Of a stretch of DNA of 64,000 nt, positions 7,136 through 16,551 are shown piece after piece (the first letter of the stretch is position 1; each line of letters starts with the position of its first letter). The notes beneath the pieces were generated by a model. That model did not search any database. It was not told the DNA's origin and saw nothing but the letters and a program-made list of their open reading frames with translations. Source of the stretch: an uncultured Bacteroidales bacterium (lineage in GTDB: Bacteria > Bacteroidota > Bacteroidia > Bacteroidales > FEN-979). The stretch lies in assembly GCA_903887775.1 (NCBI GenBank), contig CAISRB010000011.1, positions 1-64,000 of the forward strand. The letters are read 5' to 3'. Position numbers and translations under genes: made by a program.

Positions 7136-9373
7136 TTAATTCCTATCCGTTTGAAACGATAAGTAATCTTTAATAAGTGGAATCTCTTCCGGCAAGATGC
7201 CATATTTGAGCAGGTGGGGAACATCTTCATCAAAGGCATCCATGAATTCAGTTTCGCTGAACTCTCTTAATCCCAGACTTTTAGTGTAATAATTCAAAGC
7301 AGCTTTCCTTTCGCCCTGGCATAAATACACATGGCCTGCATTCATATAATCGTAAGCAGAAGGTTTATTTGTATTCGCTAAAAGTTCGCTGTATCCCGAT
7401 TCTGCCTGGCTTAGTTTCCCGGTAACGAAGTCGCAATATGCCGCAGGCCGGAGATATTTAATGTTCGAAGGGGCATAGAATAGCAACTGGGAGTATATCT
7501 GTGAAGCATTCTCATAATCTTTAAGATTGAGGTAGCATTGGGCAAGTTGGGTCTGAAGGGTCTGATCAGAGGGTTGTACCTCCAGGGCTTCTTTAAAATA
7601 TTCGAGAGCGCCCTGGTAATCTTTCAGCCGGATATAGCACCAGCCCAGTTTTTTAAGTATCCAAAGGCGGTCAGTGTCGAAAAGTTCTGCTTTTTTATAG
7701 AATTCCACAGCTTTTTTATAACGTCCCAATTTCTGATAGCTGAATGCAATTTTTTCATAAAACTCCCCTGAGGGTTTCCCCTGTCCGGAAAGATATTCAA
7801 AAAGATCTATAGCCTCATAAAAATGACCTTTTTCAAAATAAAATTCGGCAAGTTTCAGGGTGAACTGCTCCTGTTCAAAGAATGTTTTGTAGAAGTACAG
7901 ATCTTTAAACGAGATCTTCTTCCTGAAAATATCTTCGAATTCTCCCCGGTTAGGGAATATCTTGAAAAAACGATACAGGTCCTGTATATACTGAATGATG
8001 ATTGCGTTTTCCCCAAGTGACTGATCAAGCATCTGTTCTTCCGATGCCATTTCTTTCATCTGGGCCAGCTCTGCTTCGAAATTGGTCACGATAAGGTTTC
8101 TTTGCTGAGCCGGAATTGCCTGGAAATTCAGCACAAACGAATATTTATCTGAATTGCAGATATAAAAGGCATGCTCCAAACTGTCGAAGAGCCTTTGGTT
8201 AAGGTCTTCATTACCCGGAAAGAGCATTCCGGTTTCAGGATTATGCCTGTAAAACGGAATTAACCAGTTGCACATGCGGTTGAAGAAGTCAAAGCGCTTT
8301 AGCATCTGAAATGTGCTCATAAACACATCTCCTCCCTCCATCTGCATTTTAGAAAACTTCTCGATCTTTTCGAAAAGTCCGGGAACCTCGTCGACAATGC
8401 CTTTCCACCCGGGATTTTTCCCTTCCATATCAGTTTCTTCCGTCTGATCGCCAAGCTGAAGCTTATCTTCAATTTTTGGCATCATTTTCTTCATGTCGGG
8501 GAGCACTTCTTCTTCAAACTCCCTTGTGATCTTGTCAGTTTCCCTTGCCATGAGAAACTGAATCAGTATCACTTCGATGTTTTTCATGATGTCGGGGTCC
8601 CGGGCCAGGGAATGCAATTTTTCAACAAGATCGGGGTGGTTCGAAATTCTTTGATCGTATTTTATAAGCCCGATCATCAGACCTGTCAGAGCCCGCTGGC
8701 AAACCTGCTTTTGCCCTGCTTCGGCAAATTCGATGAGAAGATTGAATTTCTGGGGGTCAAAGTAATTCAGCAGGCTCAGAGTAAGGGCGCTGACGATAAG
8801 GGATTTTTCATGCCATTCAATGGCATCCGACCGGTTGATCCTTCTGGCAAGGTTAATGTGATAGTCTTTTATCTTTTCCGTCAGCCAGACCAGTTTAAAC
8901 ATTTTGTCGAGCATTTCCGGAGGAATCGCTTTTTGATCATCCCCGGCTTCAGTTTCAACCGTATCGATCAGTTTATTTAATTCACGATGAACAAATATTT
9001 CTTCAATGGTTGAGATGATACGTTCTGGTCCATCCCCGAATTCCCTTAAAAGGTCCTGTTTTTCATGATAATAAAAAGGCAGCATCGGTTCCCGCATGCT
9101 TTGCTGTAATTCATCGGCAAGTGACAAAAGGGAAGCTGAAAGGCTTTTCAGTATTGTATCCTGCTGGGGGTCCTTGTATCCTTCAAACGCGTAACGAAGC
9201 AAAGTCCTGTAATTATCGCCCAGGGTTTCGAGTTGGTAGAAAAACTCCTGCTTGCTTGAGAACCTTATCCATTGAGAGAATTCGTCGAGTGCTGATTTAA
9301 ACCGGTTTTCATAAATGGCTTCTGCAATTCTGCGATACCTTTGTTCAATATCATTTCGTGACAATGTAATCAT
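7136..9373 (-). CDS. Large TPR-repeat cytoplasmic protein
   Basis: 745 residues without signal peptide or membrane segment. The N-terminal 500 residues are alpha-helical and charged, with no domain I can name. From about 515 to 700 there are at least five tetratricopeptide units (GEFYEKIAFSYQKLGRYKKA, then LWILKKLGWCYIRLKDYQGA, then LQTQLAQCYLNLKDYENA). TPRs bind partner peptides. Its ATG follows the beta-barrel gene's stop by 2 bp and the caspase-fold gene begins 7 bp downstream, so the three are almost certainly co-transcribed and may act together. The biochemical role is not recognised. Confidence 0.7.
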   Translation of the reverse strand: MITLSRNDIEQRYRRIAEAIYENRFKSALDEFSQWIRFSSKQEFFYQLETLGDNYRTLLRYAFEGYKDPQQDTILKSLSASLLSLADELQQSMREPMLPFYYHEKQDLLREFGDGPERIISTIEEIFVHRELNKLIDTVETEAGDDQKAIPPEMLDKMFKLVWLTEKIKDYHINLARRINRSDAIEWHEKSLIVSALTLSLLNYFDPQKFNLLIEFAEAGQKQVCQRALTGLMIGLIKYDQRISNHPDLVEKLHSLARDPDIMKNIEVILIQFLMARETDKITREFEEEVLPDMKKMMPKIEDKLQLGDQTEETDMEGKNPGWKGIVDEVPGLFEKIEKFSKMQMEGGDVFMSTFQMLKRFDFFNRMCNWLIPFYRHNPETGMLFPGNEDLNQRLFDSLEHAFYICNSDKYSFVLNFQAIPAQQRNLIVTNFEAELAQMKEMASEEQMLDQSLGENAIIIQYIQDLYRFFKIFPNRGEFEDIFRKKISFKDLYFYKTFFEQEQFTLKLAEFYFEKGHFYEAIDLFEYLSGQGKPSGEFYEKIAFSYQKLGRYKKAVEFYKKAELFDTDRLWILKKLGWCYIRLKDYQGALEYFKEALEVQPSDQTLQTQLAQCYLNLKDYENASQIYSQLLFYAPSNIKYLRPAAYCDFVTGKLSQAESGYSELLANTNKPSAYDYMNAGHVYLCQGERKAALNYYTKSLGLREFSETEFMDAFDEDVPHLLKYGILPEEIPLIKDYLSFQTDRN

Positions 9374-9375
9374 GC

Positions 9376-10533
9376 TCAGAATCTGACGCCTGTTGTAAAG
9401 ATTAAGGACTGTAATTGATCACTGGTGTTGCTGAGGAAGATATTATTTCCGTCAGCGGCAAACAGATGCCTGTATTCCAGTCTGATATATCCTATTTTTA
9501 TAGGTTTATACTCAAATCCGACTGTAAAACCCTGTGTCATCAGGCCACGAAGTTTATGGTTGTAATAATATCGTTTTGAGAGGAACCCATCATAATCGTT
9601 AAAGAACTCATAACTTGCAGCAACAGCGTATTTACCAATGAAAATGTATTTTGCCTCGACCATGCCCGAAAACATGGTTGCCGCCTTCGTCGTATCGGGT
9701 GGCATCTGGCTGTTGGTTTGGGCTGCAAAGTCAAGCTGGCCTGTGAAAAACAGTTGTTCAATCGGATTGTACTGAATGATCAGGTTATTGTACAGGATAT
9801 TATTGTTGACTTCCGCATTGGTGAGCGCCTGGTTGCCGAAAAAGTTGTTGTAGTTCAGCGTAAGTTGGGGGATGGGTTTGTAAAATACGAACGTAAGTCC
9901 TGCCATATGAGTGTTTTTCCCATAGGCAAGTGAGTAGGGATTTCCAACCATAATACCACCCCAGAATTTATCAGAAGCATTCCATGTCAGTTTTACGCCA
10001 AGGACACTGCCCGGTTCATAATATCCTCCCACCGAGGCGGTACTCAGGTAATTGAGCACCGGCCAGGAGGACTCGATACCGATCGGGTTCAGGAAATAAC
10101 CAAAATCAAGCCAGATTTTTTTTGTCAGCCGCCATCCGAAGTTAGCCTGCCTCAGATTTTTGATAAACTGGGACTCAGGGGTTGCAAGAAGGTTGGGTGC
10201 ATCACCGAACTGAATAGTTAATTTCCCTCTGACTCTTTCGGCTGAATAGCCAATCTCGAGAGCAGCGATATTCAGACGGATCTGATTCTGAACGGGGCAG
10301 TTGCTTGCGAAAGGAACAACATTGGATGTGTCGCCGGCACTGTTCAGGGTTCCGTTGTAATAGGCATCAACATAAAACCCGAATGAGAAATGTTTCAGCT
10401 TCCTGAACATCTCCGCTTTAATCTCATCGGTAAGGCTGTCGGCTTTATTCTGGGCGCTTAGTTTTGCTGAGAATGACATCAGCAGAAGCGTAATAAATAA
10501 AATATACTTATGCAGTTGAGATATTTTATGCAT
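9376..10533 (-). CDS. Outer-membrane beta-barrel protein (porin-like)
   Basis: 385 residues from the ATG at 10531-10533, which gives the signal peptide YILFITLLLMSFSAKLSAQ; the longer frame to 10581 adds only a hydrophilic leader. The mature part is rich in alternating aromatic/polar strands (FSFGFYVDAYYNG, KIGYIRLEYRHLF) and ends in a terminal aromatic residue (TGVRF), the BAM recognition signature. It resembles the Bacteroidota outer-membrane beta-barrel (porin/BBP2-type) proteins. It lies 22 bp after the outer-membrane efflux factor and 2 bp before the TPR gene. It may form a channel linked to the pump, but no substrate can be read from the sequence. Confidence 0.7.
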   Translation of the reverse strand: MHKISQLHKYILFITLLLMSFSAKLSAQNKADSLTDEIKAEMFRKLKHFSFGFYVDAYYNGTLNSAGDTSNVVPFASNCPVQNQIRLNIAALEIGYSAERVRGKLTIQFGDAPNLLATPESQFIKNLRQANFGWRLTKKIWLDFGYFLNPIGIESSWPVLNYLSTASVGGYYEPGSVLGVKLTWNASDKFWGGIMVGNPYSLAYGKNTHMAGLTFVFYKPIPQLTLNYNNFFGNQALTNAEVNNNILYNNLIIQYNPIEQLFFTGQLDFAAQTNSQMPPDTTKAATMFSGMVEAKYIFIGKYAVAASYEFFNDYDGFLSKRYYYNHKLRGLMTQGFTVGFEYKPIKIGYIRLEYRHLFAADGNNIFLSNTSDQLQSLIFTTGVRF

Positions 10534-10555
10534 CCCTGTATTTTTTGTAATAATT

Positions 10556-11926
10556 TTACCTCCAGCCACCTCCAAGGGCAAGATAAAGGTTAACTATACT
10601 CTGGAGCGAGTTAAGCTGGGCCTGTGACAGCTGGAGTTCAGCCTGGTATAACAACCTCTGGGCATTGATCACATCCAGGTAACTGGCGTATCCTGCATTG
10701 TACAACTGGTTTGACAGGTCAAACGCCGTCTGGGCTGCAGTCTTCAGGATCCTTTGCTGCATTACCATTTCATGCTCTTTGTTTACAGACAGCATGCCGT
10801 CGGAAACCTCGCCGATTGCAGTATAGATTGCTTTCTGATAGGTTGCCAGGATTTCTTCATGGTATGCCTGGGCTTTCCTGAGATTTGCCCTGAGTTTTCC
10901 CCATCCGAAGATCGGTGCAACAAGGCCACCCACGGCTGATCCTATGATCCCTGCCCCCAGGGTGGAATATCCCACACTAGCATTGATGCTGAGTGTAGGG
11001 AGCATCATACCCCTGGCAACACCGATCTGTGCATTTGCTGAAACAAGCTGTTGTTCGGCAGCGATGAGGTCGGGTCTGCGGACTATCAGACGGGATGGGA
11101 TTCCTGTTTTAGGAAGTATGTTTGTATCGATTTGTGCCATCAGAGGCTTGCCCATACTAACTTCGCCGGGCAGGTCTCCCAGTAACAGCTTTACTGCATT
11201 TTCCTGGATGCCTACAGCCTTCTCCAGGGCAGGGATCTGGGTTTTCACCGTTGCAAGTTCGGCCTCAGCCTGGGCAACCACGAGTCCTGATGCTGTTCCT
11301 GCTATCATTTTAGCCTTCACAAGAGCAAGGGCCTCTTCACGGATCCGTACATTGTCCTTCGTGATGTTAAGTTCATCCCTGTACTCGATCAGATTGTAGT
11401 ATCCCTGGGCAATACTTGAGATCAGGTTGATATATGTAGCTTGTTTATAAGCTTCCTGGGATAACATCTGGGCCCTGGCCGATTCCTTCGCACGCCGGAG
11501 TTTACCCCAGATATCAAGTTCCCATGTAAGGTTGCCGACCGCGTAAGCATCTTTGTATTCAACTGTGCCGGAAGGAGGGGTCTGGCCATTCTGATATAAT
11601 GCAGCACCCTGAGCCCCGATGGAAGGGAATAACTCGGCCCTTGCAGCTTTAAACTGTGCCCTGGCTTCGTTAACCCTGGCAAAAGCGATCCGCAGGTCGA
11701 AATTGGCCTGGAGTCCTTTTCTGATTAGATTATGCAGCACGGTATCCCTGAACAGTTTCGTCCAGGAAGTGTCAGCGAACGACAAGGTGTCGGGCAGGTT
11801 TGAAAACCTGTACTGCTTCCCCAGGTCAGTCGTGGGTCGTTTGTAATTCGGGCCGATTTTACAGCTGTCTATGCTCAGCAGCATGATGGCGGCAATTGCC
11901 GTAAGAATATATTTTTTTGAGATCAT
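10556..11926 (-). CDS. RND efflux outer-membrane factor lipoprotein (TolC/OprM/NodT family)
   Basis: 456 residues. The lipoprotein signal has its Cys in LLSIDSCKIGPNYKRP, and the CKIGPNYKRP start is the standard opening of NodT/OprM-type efflux factors. Two repeated outer-membrane efflux domains follow (about 60-250 and 265-450), with coiled-coil motifs such as ARAQFKAARAELFPSI and AQAEAELATVKTQIP, and the second-half RPDLIAAEQQLVSANAQIG. It forms the trimeric exit duct of a tripartite pump. It is 26 bp downstream of the RND pump gene, so the complete set adaptor, pump and duct is encoded in order. Confidence 0.9.
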   Translation of the reverse strand: MISKKYILTAIAAIMLLSIDSCKIGPNYKRPTTDLGKQYRFSNLPDTLSFADTSWTKLFRDTVLHNLIRKGLQANFDLRIAFARVNEARAQFKAARAELFPSIGAQGAALYQNGQTPPSGTVEYKDAYAVGNLTWELDIWGKLRRAKESARAQMLSQEAYKQATYINLISSIAQGYYNLIEYRDELNITKDNVRIREEALALVKAKMIAGTASGLVVAQAEAELATVKTQIPALEKAVGIQENAVKLLLGDLPGEVSMGKPLMAQIDTNILPKTGIPSRLIVRRPDLIAAEQQLVSANAQIGVARGMMLPTLSINASVGYSTLGAGIIGSAVGGLVAPIFGWGKLRANLRKAQAYHEEILATYQKAIYTAIGEVSDGMLSVNKEHEMVMQQRILKTAAQTAFDLSNQLYNAGYASYLDVINAQRLLYQAELQLSQAQLNSLQSIVNLYLALGGGWR

Positions 11927-11952
11927 ATCGGGTTGTTAGACATGGTTGAATA

Positions 11953-14900
11953 CTATTTTGACTCAGGCAAAGCTTCGGCTTCTTTTGTTTTTTTCTTAAA
12001 CAGTTTTTCCTCAAATTTTTCAAAAACAACGTACAGAGTCGGTACGACAAGAACCCCGCAAATTGTTGCAACGAGCATCCCTCCGAATACCGAAGTCCCG
12101 AGAGCATGCCTGCTGTTGGCTCCGGCTCCTGCAGCGATGACCAGGGGTAAAACACCAAGGATGAATGCGAAAGAGGTCATAAGAATAGGCCTGAAACGCA
12201 GTTTGGCCCCCGCAACGGTCGCCTCGAACAGGTCCATCCCGCTCTCATATTTTTGTCGGGCAAACTCAACTATAAGGATGGCATTCTTCGCGACAAGTCC
12301 GATCAGCATGATGAGACCGATCTGTGCAAAGATGTTATTCTGCAGACCGCGGATCCACTGGAACCCAAACGCTCCGAAAATACCGAAAGGCATGGCAAGC
12401 AGGATAGGAAGGGGCAGAAGCCAGCTTTCATATTGTGCACAAAGAAGCAGGTAAACGAAGATAAAACACATCGCAAAGATCATTGGTGCCTGCCCTCCTG
12501 AAATTAGTTCTTCGCGCGTCATCCCTGAGTACTCGTATCCGAATCCGTAAGGCAGCGATTTTTCAGCTACCTGCTTTATGGCATCGATACCCTGCCCCGT
12601 TGAAAACCCCGGGGAAATATTGGCGGTCATGTCAGATGAACTGAAGAGGTTGAAACGTTTGACAATATCGGGGCCCTGAACCGGCCTGACCGAAAGGAGG
12701 GTTCCCAGCGGTACCATGGCTCCCTTGTCATTCCTGACATAAATTCTGGAAAGATCTTCAGGGTTGGCTCTGAATTTTGCATCGGCCTGGATGATCACAC
12801 GGTAGGATTTTCCAAACTTGTTAAAGTCGTTTACGTAATAGCTGCCGAACATTGCCTGTAAGGCCCCGTATATATCGCTGACTGCCACACCCATTTTTTT
12901 GGCCTTTTCGTTATCCAGGTCAATAAAAAACTGGGGAACGTCCATTCGCATCGATGTAAAGATCGAAGAGAATTCCTTGTGATTCTTTGCTTCGTTTACA
13001 AAAGCCCCGGTGACCTGGGCAAGCTTTGCAGTACCTGAACCGGTCTTGTCTTCAATCTGGAACTCAAGCCCGCCTGTTTTTCCAAGACCCGGTATAGCTG
13101 GCGGATTGAATGCAATAGCGATCCCTCCCGGAATTTTGGCCATCTTCGCCTGGACGGCTGCAATGACCTCATCAGCCGATTGCTCCCTTTCTTCCCAGGG
13201 AACCAGGCTGATAAAAGCCATGGCATTCGTAGTATTGACGGAGTTGTCGAGAATACTGTAACCCGGTACGATGAGGAAATATTTAACCCCCTTTGTCTCT
13301 GAGAGTATCTTCTCAACCTGCTTCATGACCTTGTCGGTTTGCTCCAGTGAGGCTGCTTTTGGGGTTGATGCATTGATGAAGAAATACCCCATGTCTTCGG
13401 TAGGAATGAAACCTGTTGGAAGCACTTTCATGATGAAAACCATGAGCACGGCTACCACTACCAGGAGCATTACAGGCTTAAAAGGCTTATGAAGAAAATT
13501 ACCGACTAATTTACCATAACCGCTGACTGTTTTCTCGAAGCCGGTATTAAACCCGTTAAAGAATTTTCCGACTATTCCTTTTTTCTTCGTTGATGGCCGG
13601 AGTATGATGGCGCAAAGCGCAGGACTCAGGATGAGGGCAAGAACAGCAGAGATAAGCACGGATGCGATGAGTGTTATGGCAAACTGGCGGTACATGACCC
13701 CGGTTGTTCCTCCGAGGAAAGTCGTTGGGACGAACACTGCGCAAAGAACAAGTGTAATTGTAACAATCGCACCGGTAATCTCTTTCATTGTTTCCCTTGC
13801 AGCATCAAGCGGTTTCATATGTTTATGGTCGATCTTCTCCTGGATGGCCTCCAGGACTACGATGGCATCATCGACCACAATTCCGATAGCAACAACCAAT
13901 GCAAACAAGGTGAGAAGGTTGAGAGACATATGGAAGAAGGAAAAGGCTGCGAGGGCGCCCACAAGCGAGATCGGAACCGTAATTGCCGGGATGAGGGTCG
14001 CACGCCAGTCCTGAAGGAAGATAAACACAACTATGAATACAAGAATAAAAGCTTCTATAAGCGTTTTGATTACTTCGTCGATGGATGCCGTCACGAATAA
14101 GGTGGTGTCGAGGGCGGTTTCATAGGTTATCCCTTTCGGGAATTCCCTTGAAAGTTCTTTCATGGCTTCGTCGCAGGCTTTCTTGACAGCAATTGAGTTT
14201 GATCCCGGGGCCTGGTATACTGCAATTGCAGGCGCTGTCTTTCCGTTGAGCCTGGAGTAGGCATCGTATGTCTTTAATCCAAGCTCTGACCGGCCGATAT
14301 CTTTGATCTTTACAAAGGACCCGTCAGGGTTCGATTTGACAATTATGTTGTTGAACTCCTTCTCTTCTGTAAACCTTCCTCTTACCCTGACCACATAACT
14401 GACCTGCTGACCCAATTCAGCCGGGTTTTTCCCGATCTGCCCGGGCGCGGATTCAAGGTTCTGGTCCCTGATTGCCTTCTCAACATCCTGGGCCGTGATG
14501 CCCAGCCCTGCCATACGTTCAGGATTGAGCCAGATTCTCATCGAATAATCGTCACCGCCGAATAGAGATACGTCTCCGACTCCTTTTATTCTTTTTATTA
14601 CGTTGACTACATTGATGTTAAGATAATTCGAAAGAAACTTCGTATCATAGGCTGTATCGGCCGAGCTCAGCGCATAAAGCAAAAGAATGGACGGATTCTT
14701 TTTCATAACAATGACCCCGCTCTGGTTCACTTCCTGGGGCAGAACGTTATAAGCACGCTGGGCACGGTTCTGTACATTCACCGTGGCCATGTCAGGATCA
14801 GTACCCACTTCAAAATAGACCGTGATAAGGCATGATCCGTCGTTTGCACATTGGGATTGCATGTAGATCATATTATCGACTCCGTTGATCTGCTCTTCAA

Positions 14901-15093
14901 GGGGAACCGAAGTTGTCTTCTGCACCACTTCAGCGCTTGCACCCGGATAGTAGGCAGATACAGTGACTGTCGGAGGAACAACATCAGGATACTGAGAGAT
15001 CGGAAGGGATAACATTGATAGTATTCCAACGAGCAGTATCAGGATTGCGATTACTGACGATAATATAGGGCGTGTGATAAAGGTCTGGAGCAT
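11953..15093 (-). CDS. RND multidrug efflux pump, HAE1 (AcrB/MexB) family
   Basis: 1046 residues, the full length for the hydrophobe/amphiphile efflux-1 family. It begins MLQTFITRPILSSVIAI and has 12 predicted membrane helices and two large periplasmic loops. Helix 4 carries the proton-relay pair in AIGIVVDDAIVVLEAIQE (Asp-Asp). The first loop shows YPGASAEVVQKTTSVPLEEQINGV-type porter-domain sequence. It exports amphipathic compounds from the periplasm and outer leaflet using the proton gradient, together with the adaptor upstream and the outer-membrane factor downstream. The actual substrate is unknown. The 180-bp gap to the adaptor gene contains the octamer repeat array. Confidence 0.95.
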   Translation of the reverse strand: MLQTFITRPILSSVIAILILLVGILSMLSLPISQYPDVVPPTVTVSAYYPGASAEVVQKTTSVPLEEQINGVDNMIYMQSQCANDGSCLITVYFEVGTDPDMATVNVQNRAQRAYNVLPQEVNQSGVIVMKKNPSILLLYALSSADTAYDTKFLSNYLNINVVNVIKRIKGVGDVSLFGGDDYSMRIWLNPERMAGLGITAQDVEKAIRDQNLESAPGQIGKNPAELGQQVSYVVRVRGRFTEEKEFNNIIVKSNPDGSFVKIKDIGRSELGLKTYDAYSRLNGKTAPAIAVYQAPGSNSIAVKKACDEAMKELSREFPKGITYETALDTTLFVTASIDEVIKTLIEAFILVFIVVFIFLQDWRATLIPAITVPISLVGALAAFSFFHMSLNLLTLFALVVAIGIVVDDAIVVLEAIQEKIDHKHMKPLDAARETMKEITGAIVTITLVLCAVFVPTTFLGGTTGVMYRQFAITLIASVLISAVLALILSPALCAIILRPSTKKKGIVGKFFNGFNTGFEKTVSGYGKLVGNFLHKPFKPVMLLVVVAVLMVFIMKVLPTGFIPTEDMGYFFINASTPKAASLEQTDKVMKQVEKILSETKGVKYFLIVPGYSILDNSVNTTNAMAFISLVPWEEREQSADEVIAAVQAKMAKIPGGIAIAFNPPAIPGLGKTGGLEFQIEDKTGSGTAKLAQVTGAFVNEAKNHKEFSSIFTSMRMDVPQFFIDLDNEKAKKMGVAVSDIYGALQAMFGSYYVNDFNKFGKSYRVIIQADAKFRANPEDLSRIYVRNDKGAMVPLGTLLSVRPVQGPDIVKRFNLFSSSDMTANISPGFSTGQGIDAIKQVAEKSLPYGFGYEYSGMTREELISGGQAPMIFAMCFIFVYLLLCAQYESWLLPLPILLAMPFGIFGAFGFQWIRGLQNNIFAQIGLIMLIGLVAKNAILIVEFARQKYESGMDLFEATVAGAKLRFRPILMTSFAFILGVLPLVIAAGAGANSRHALGTSVFGGMLVATICGVLVVPTLYVVFEKFEEKLFKKKTKEAEALPESK

Positions 15094-15210
15094 AATATCA
15101 GTGATTTTGGATTTGAATACTCGAATAACAAATAACGAATTTTGAATTTGAAATTCGCCGGTTATTCATGCTAAATGTTTATTTTTTTTCGTGTATGATC
15201 ATATTAATTT

Positions 15211-15274
15211 CGCTACTTCGCTACCTCGCTATTTCGCTACCTCGCTACTTCGCTACCTCGCTACCTCGCTATTT
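15211..15274. repeat. Eight-copy 8-bp tandem repeat CGCTAYYT
   Basis: Eight contiguous octamers vary only at positions 6-7: CGCTACTT, CGCTACCT, CGCTATTT, CGCTACCT, CGCTACTT, CGCTACCT, CGCTACCT, CGCTATTT. The last unit runs into the TAA stop of the adaptor gene. It lies inside an operon between the adaptor and pump genes. Confidence 0.9.
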
Positions 15275-16436
15275 ACAACGCCCCCGGTCCGGGAAGAGTA
15301 AGGGTGTCTTCTATCATCACAGGATTAATCTTCATCCCTTCCTGGAACTTCTGGAAGCCTTCGAGCATGATCTTTGATCCTGGCTTAAGTCCTGCATTGA
15401 TGACAATCTTATTCTCGAAGCTCCGGCCGACCAGTACAGGGATTCTGACCACTTTGTTACTGTCACCGACCTGGAAAGCGAAATATTTACCCTGAACGAT
15501 GGTAAGTGCGCTTTGGGGTACGATTACGGTACTGTCCTTTTCAGCCAGAACAAGCTGTACCTGGCAATAGTTCCCTGGTTTGATAATGTTTTCAGGGTTA
15601 GCCACTTTAGCTCTCAGAGCAATGGTCCCAGTTGCAGGATTGATGTTCCTGTCCATAAAATCTATTTCTCCCGGAATAGGGTATTTCCTTTTATCAGCCA
15701 GGGTAAGGTATACCTTGATCGGGCCGCTTTTAGCGAGAAATCCTTTATGCTGTGAAACAAACCGCATAATGGCCAGGTAGTCGGTTTCATTCATCTGAAA
15801 ATTAACGTACATGGGATCCACAGCCGAAACGGTGGCAAGCAAAGTGCTTTCGCCCCTGCCGACCAGGTTGCCCGGCCGAACCTGAACCGATCCTATATAG
15901 CCGGTAATAGGTGAATCCATACTGGTGTAAGAGAGATTCAACGTCGCCTGTTCAAGGTCGGCTTTCGAACTGGCAACTGCCGCCCTGGTCTGCTTCTCTG
16001 TCGTAACGGCCACATCATAGTCGTTCTGGCTGATCGCGTTGGTTGCGAGCAGGGGCTTTAACCTGGCAACATCCAGTTTTGCTTTCTCCCAGGCAGCGGT
16101 TTTACTGTCGAGGTCGGCCCTTGAATAATCCAGGTTGTTCTGGTACTGGTCTTTTTCAATCGTAAAAAGACGCTGCCCTTTCTTTACGATGGATCCTTCC
16201 TGGAATGACCAGTTCATAAGATAGCCTTCAACCCTGGCCCGGATGTCGACAGTAGGAATGCCTTCAGCCTGGCCGACCATATCAAGAAAAATCGGCACCG
16301 TGCTTCCTTTCAGTAGCATCACTTTAAACTCGGGAGCCTGAAGAGGCCCTTTGTTTTTGGATTTGCATGCAGGGCTCATGATGATTGCAACTACCGCGAC
16401 AAGCGATAGCAAACGGCTGATGTATTTCTTATTCAT
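15273..16436 (-). CDS. RND efflux periplasmic adaptor lipoprotein (MFP family)
   Basis: 387 residues from the ATG at 16434-16436; a longer frame to 16484 would precede the signal sequence. A lipobox lies at IIMSPACKSK. The domains are those of a membrane fusion protein: lipoyl/biotinyl-like half (VDIRARVEGYLMNWSFQEGSIVKKG), an alpha-hairpin with coiled-coil repeats (about 95-165), the second lipoyl half, a beta-barrel (YLTLADKRKYPIPGEIDFM) and a membrane-proximal domain ending about residue 385. It bridges the RND pump to the outer-membrane factor. It is the first gene of the six-gene minus-strand operon, with a -7 element at 16463-16470. Confidence 0.92.
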   Translation of the reverse strand: MNKKYISRLLSLVAVVAIIMSPACKSKNKGPLQAPEFKVMLLKGSTVPIFLDMVGQAEGIPTVDIRARVEGYLMNWSFQEGSIVKKGQRLFTIEKDQYQNNLDYSRADLDSKTAAWEKAKLDVARLKPLLATNAISQNDYDVAVTTEKQTRAAVASSKADLEQATLNLSYTSMDSPITGYIGSVQVRPGNLVGRGESTLLATVSAVDPMYVNFQMNETDYLAIMRFVSQHKGFLAKSGPIKVYLTLADKRKYPIPGEIDFMDRNINPATGTIALRAKVANPENIIKPGNYCQVQLVLAEKDSTVIVPQSALTIVQGKYFAFQVGDSNKVVRIPVLVGRSFENKIVINAGLKPGSKIMLEGFQKFQEGMKINPVMIEDTLTLPGPGAL

Positions 16437-16462
16437 AAGGGATGGATTTGTTTGTTCAAAGT

Positions 16463-16470
16463 CAAAATTA
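16463..16470 (-). promoter_or_regulatory. -7 element for the efflux operon
   Basis: The minus strand reads TAATTTTG (TAnnTTTG) 26 bp before the adaptor ATG. It lies downstream of the alternative ATG at 16484, supporting the shorter adaptor. No TTG at the expected -33 spacing. Confidence 0.4.
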
Positions 16471-16522
16471 AAAATAAAGTTCAATTATTAATAAAAAAAA
16501 ATATGATTTGATGCTCATTTTC

Positions 16523-16530
16523 TAATTTTG
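16523..16530 (+). promoter_or_regulatory. -7 element for the divergent helical-protein gene
   Basis: TAATTTTG on the plus strand lies 21 bp before the ATG at 16552. It is back to back with the efflux-operon promoter, so one regulator could act on both. Confidence 0.4.
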
Positions 16531-16551
16531 CCGTTAAACAGGAAGGCCGGA

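Noticed and set aside
11953-14100. Several plus-strand ORFs of 60-170 codons over the RND pump gene
   Set aside because: They lie antisense to a full-length, clearly conserved pump and their products show only biased, repetitive composition.
15211-15274. CRISPR-like array
   Set aside because: The units are 8 bp and contiguous, with no spacers and no cas genes nearby.
15168-15377. 69-codon plus-strand ORF reading through the octamer array (LRYLAISLPRYFATSLPRY)
   Set aside because: The apparent protein repeat is a by-product of the DNA repeat; there is no homology and it overlaps the adaptor gene.
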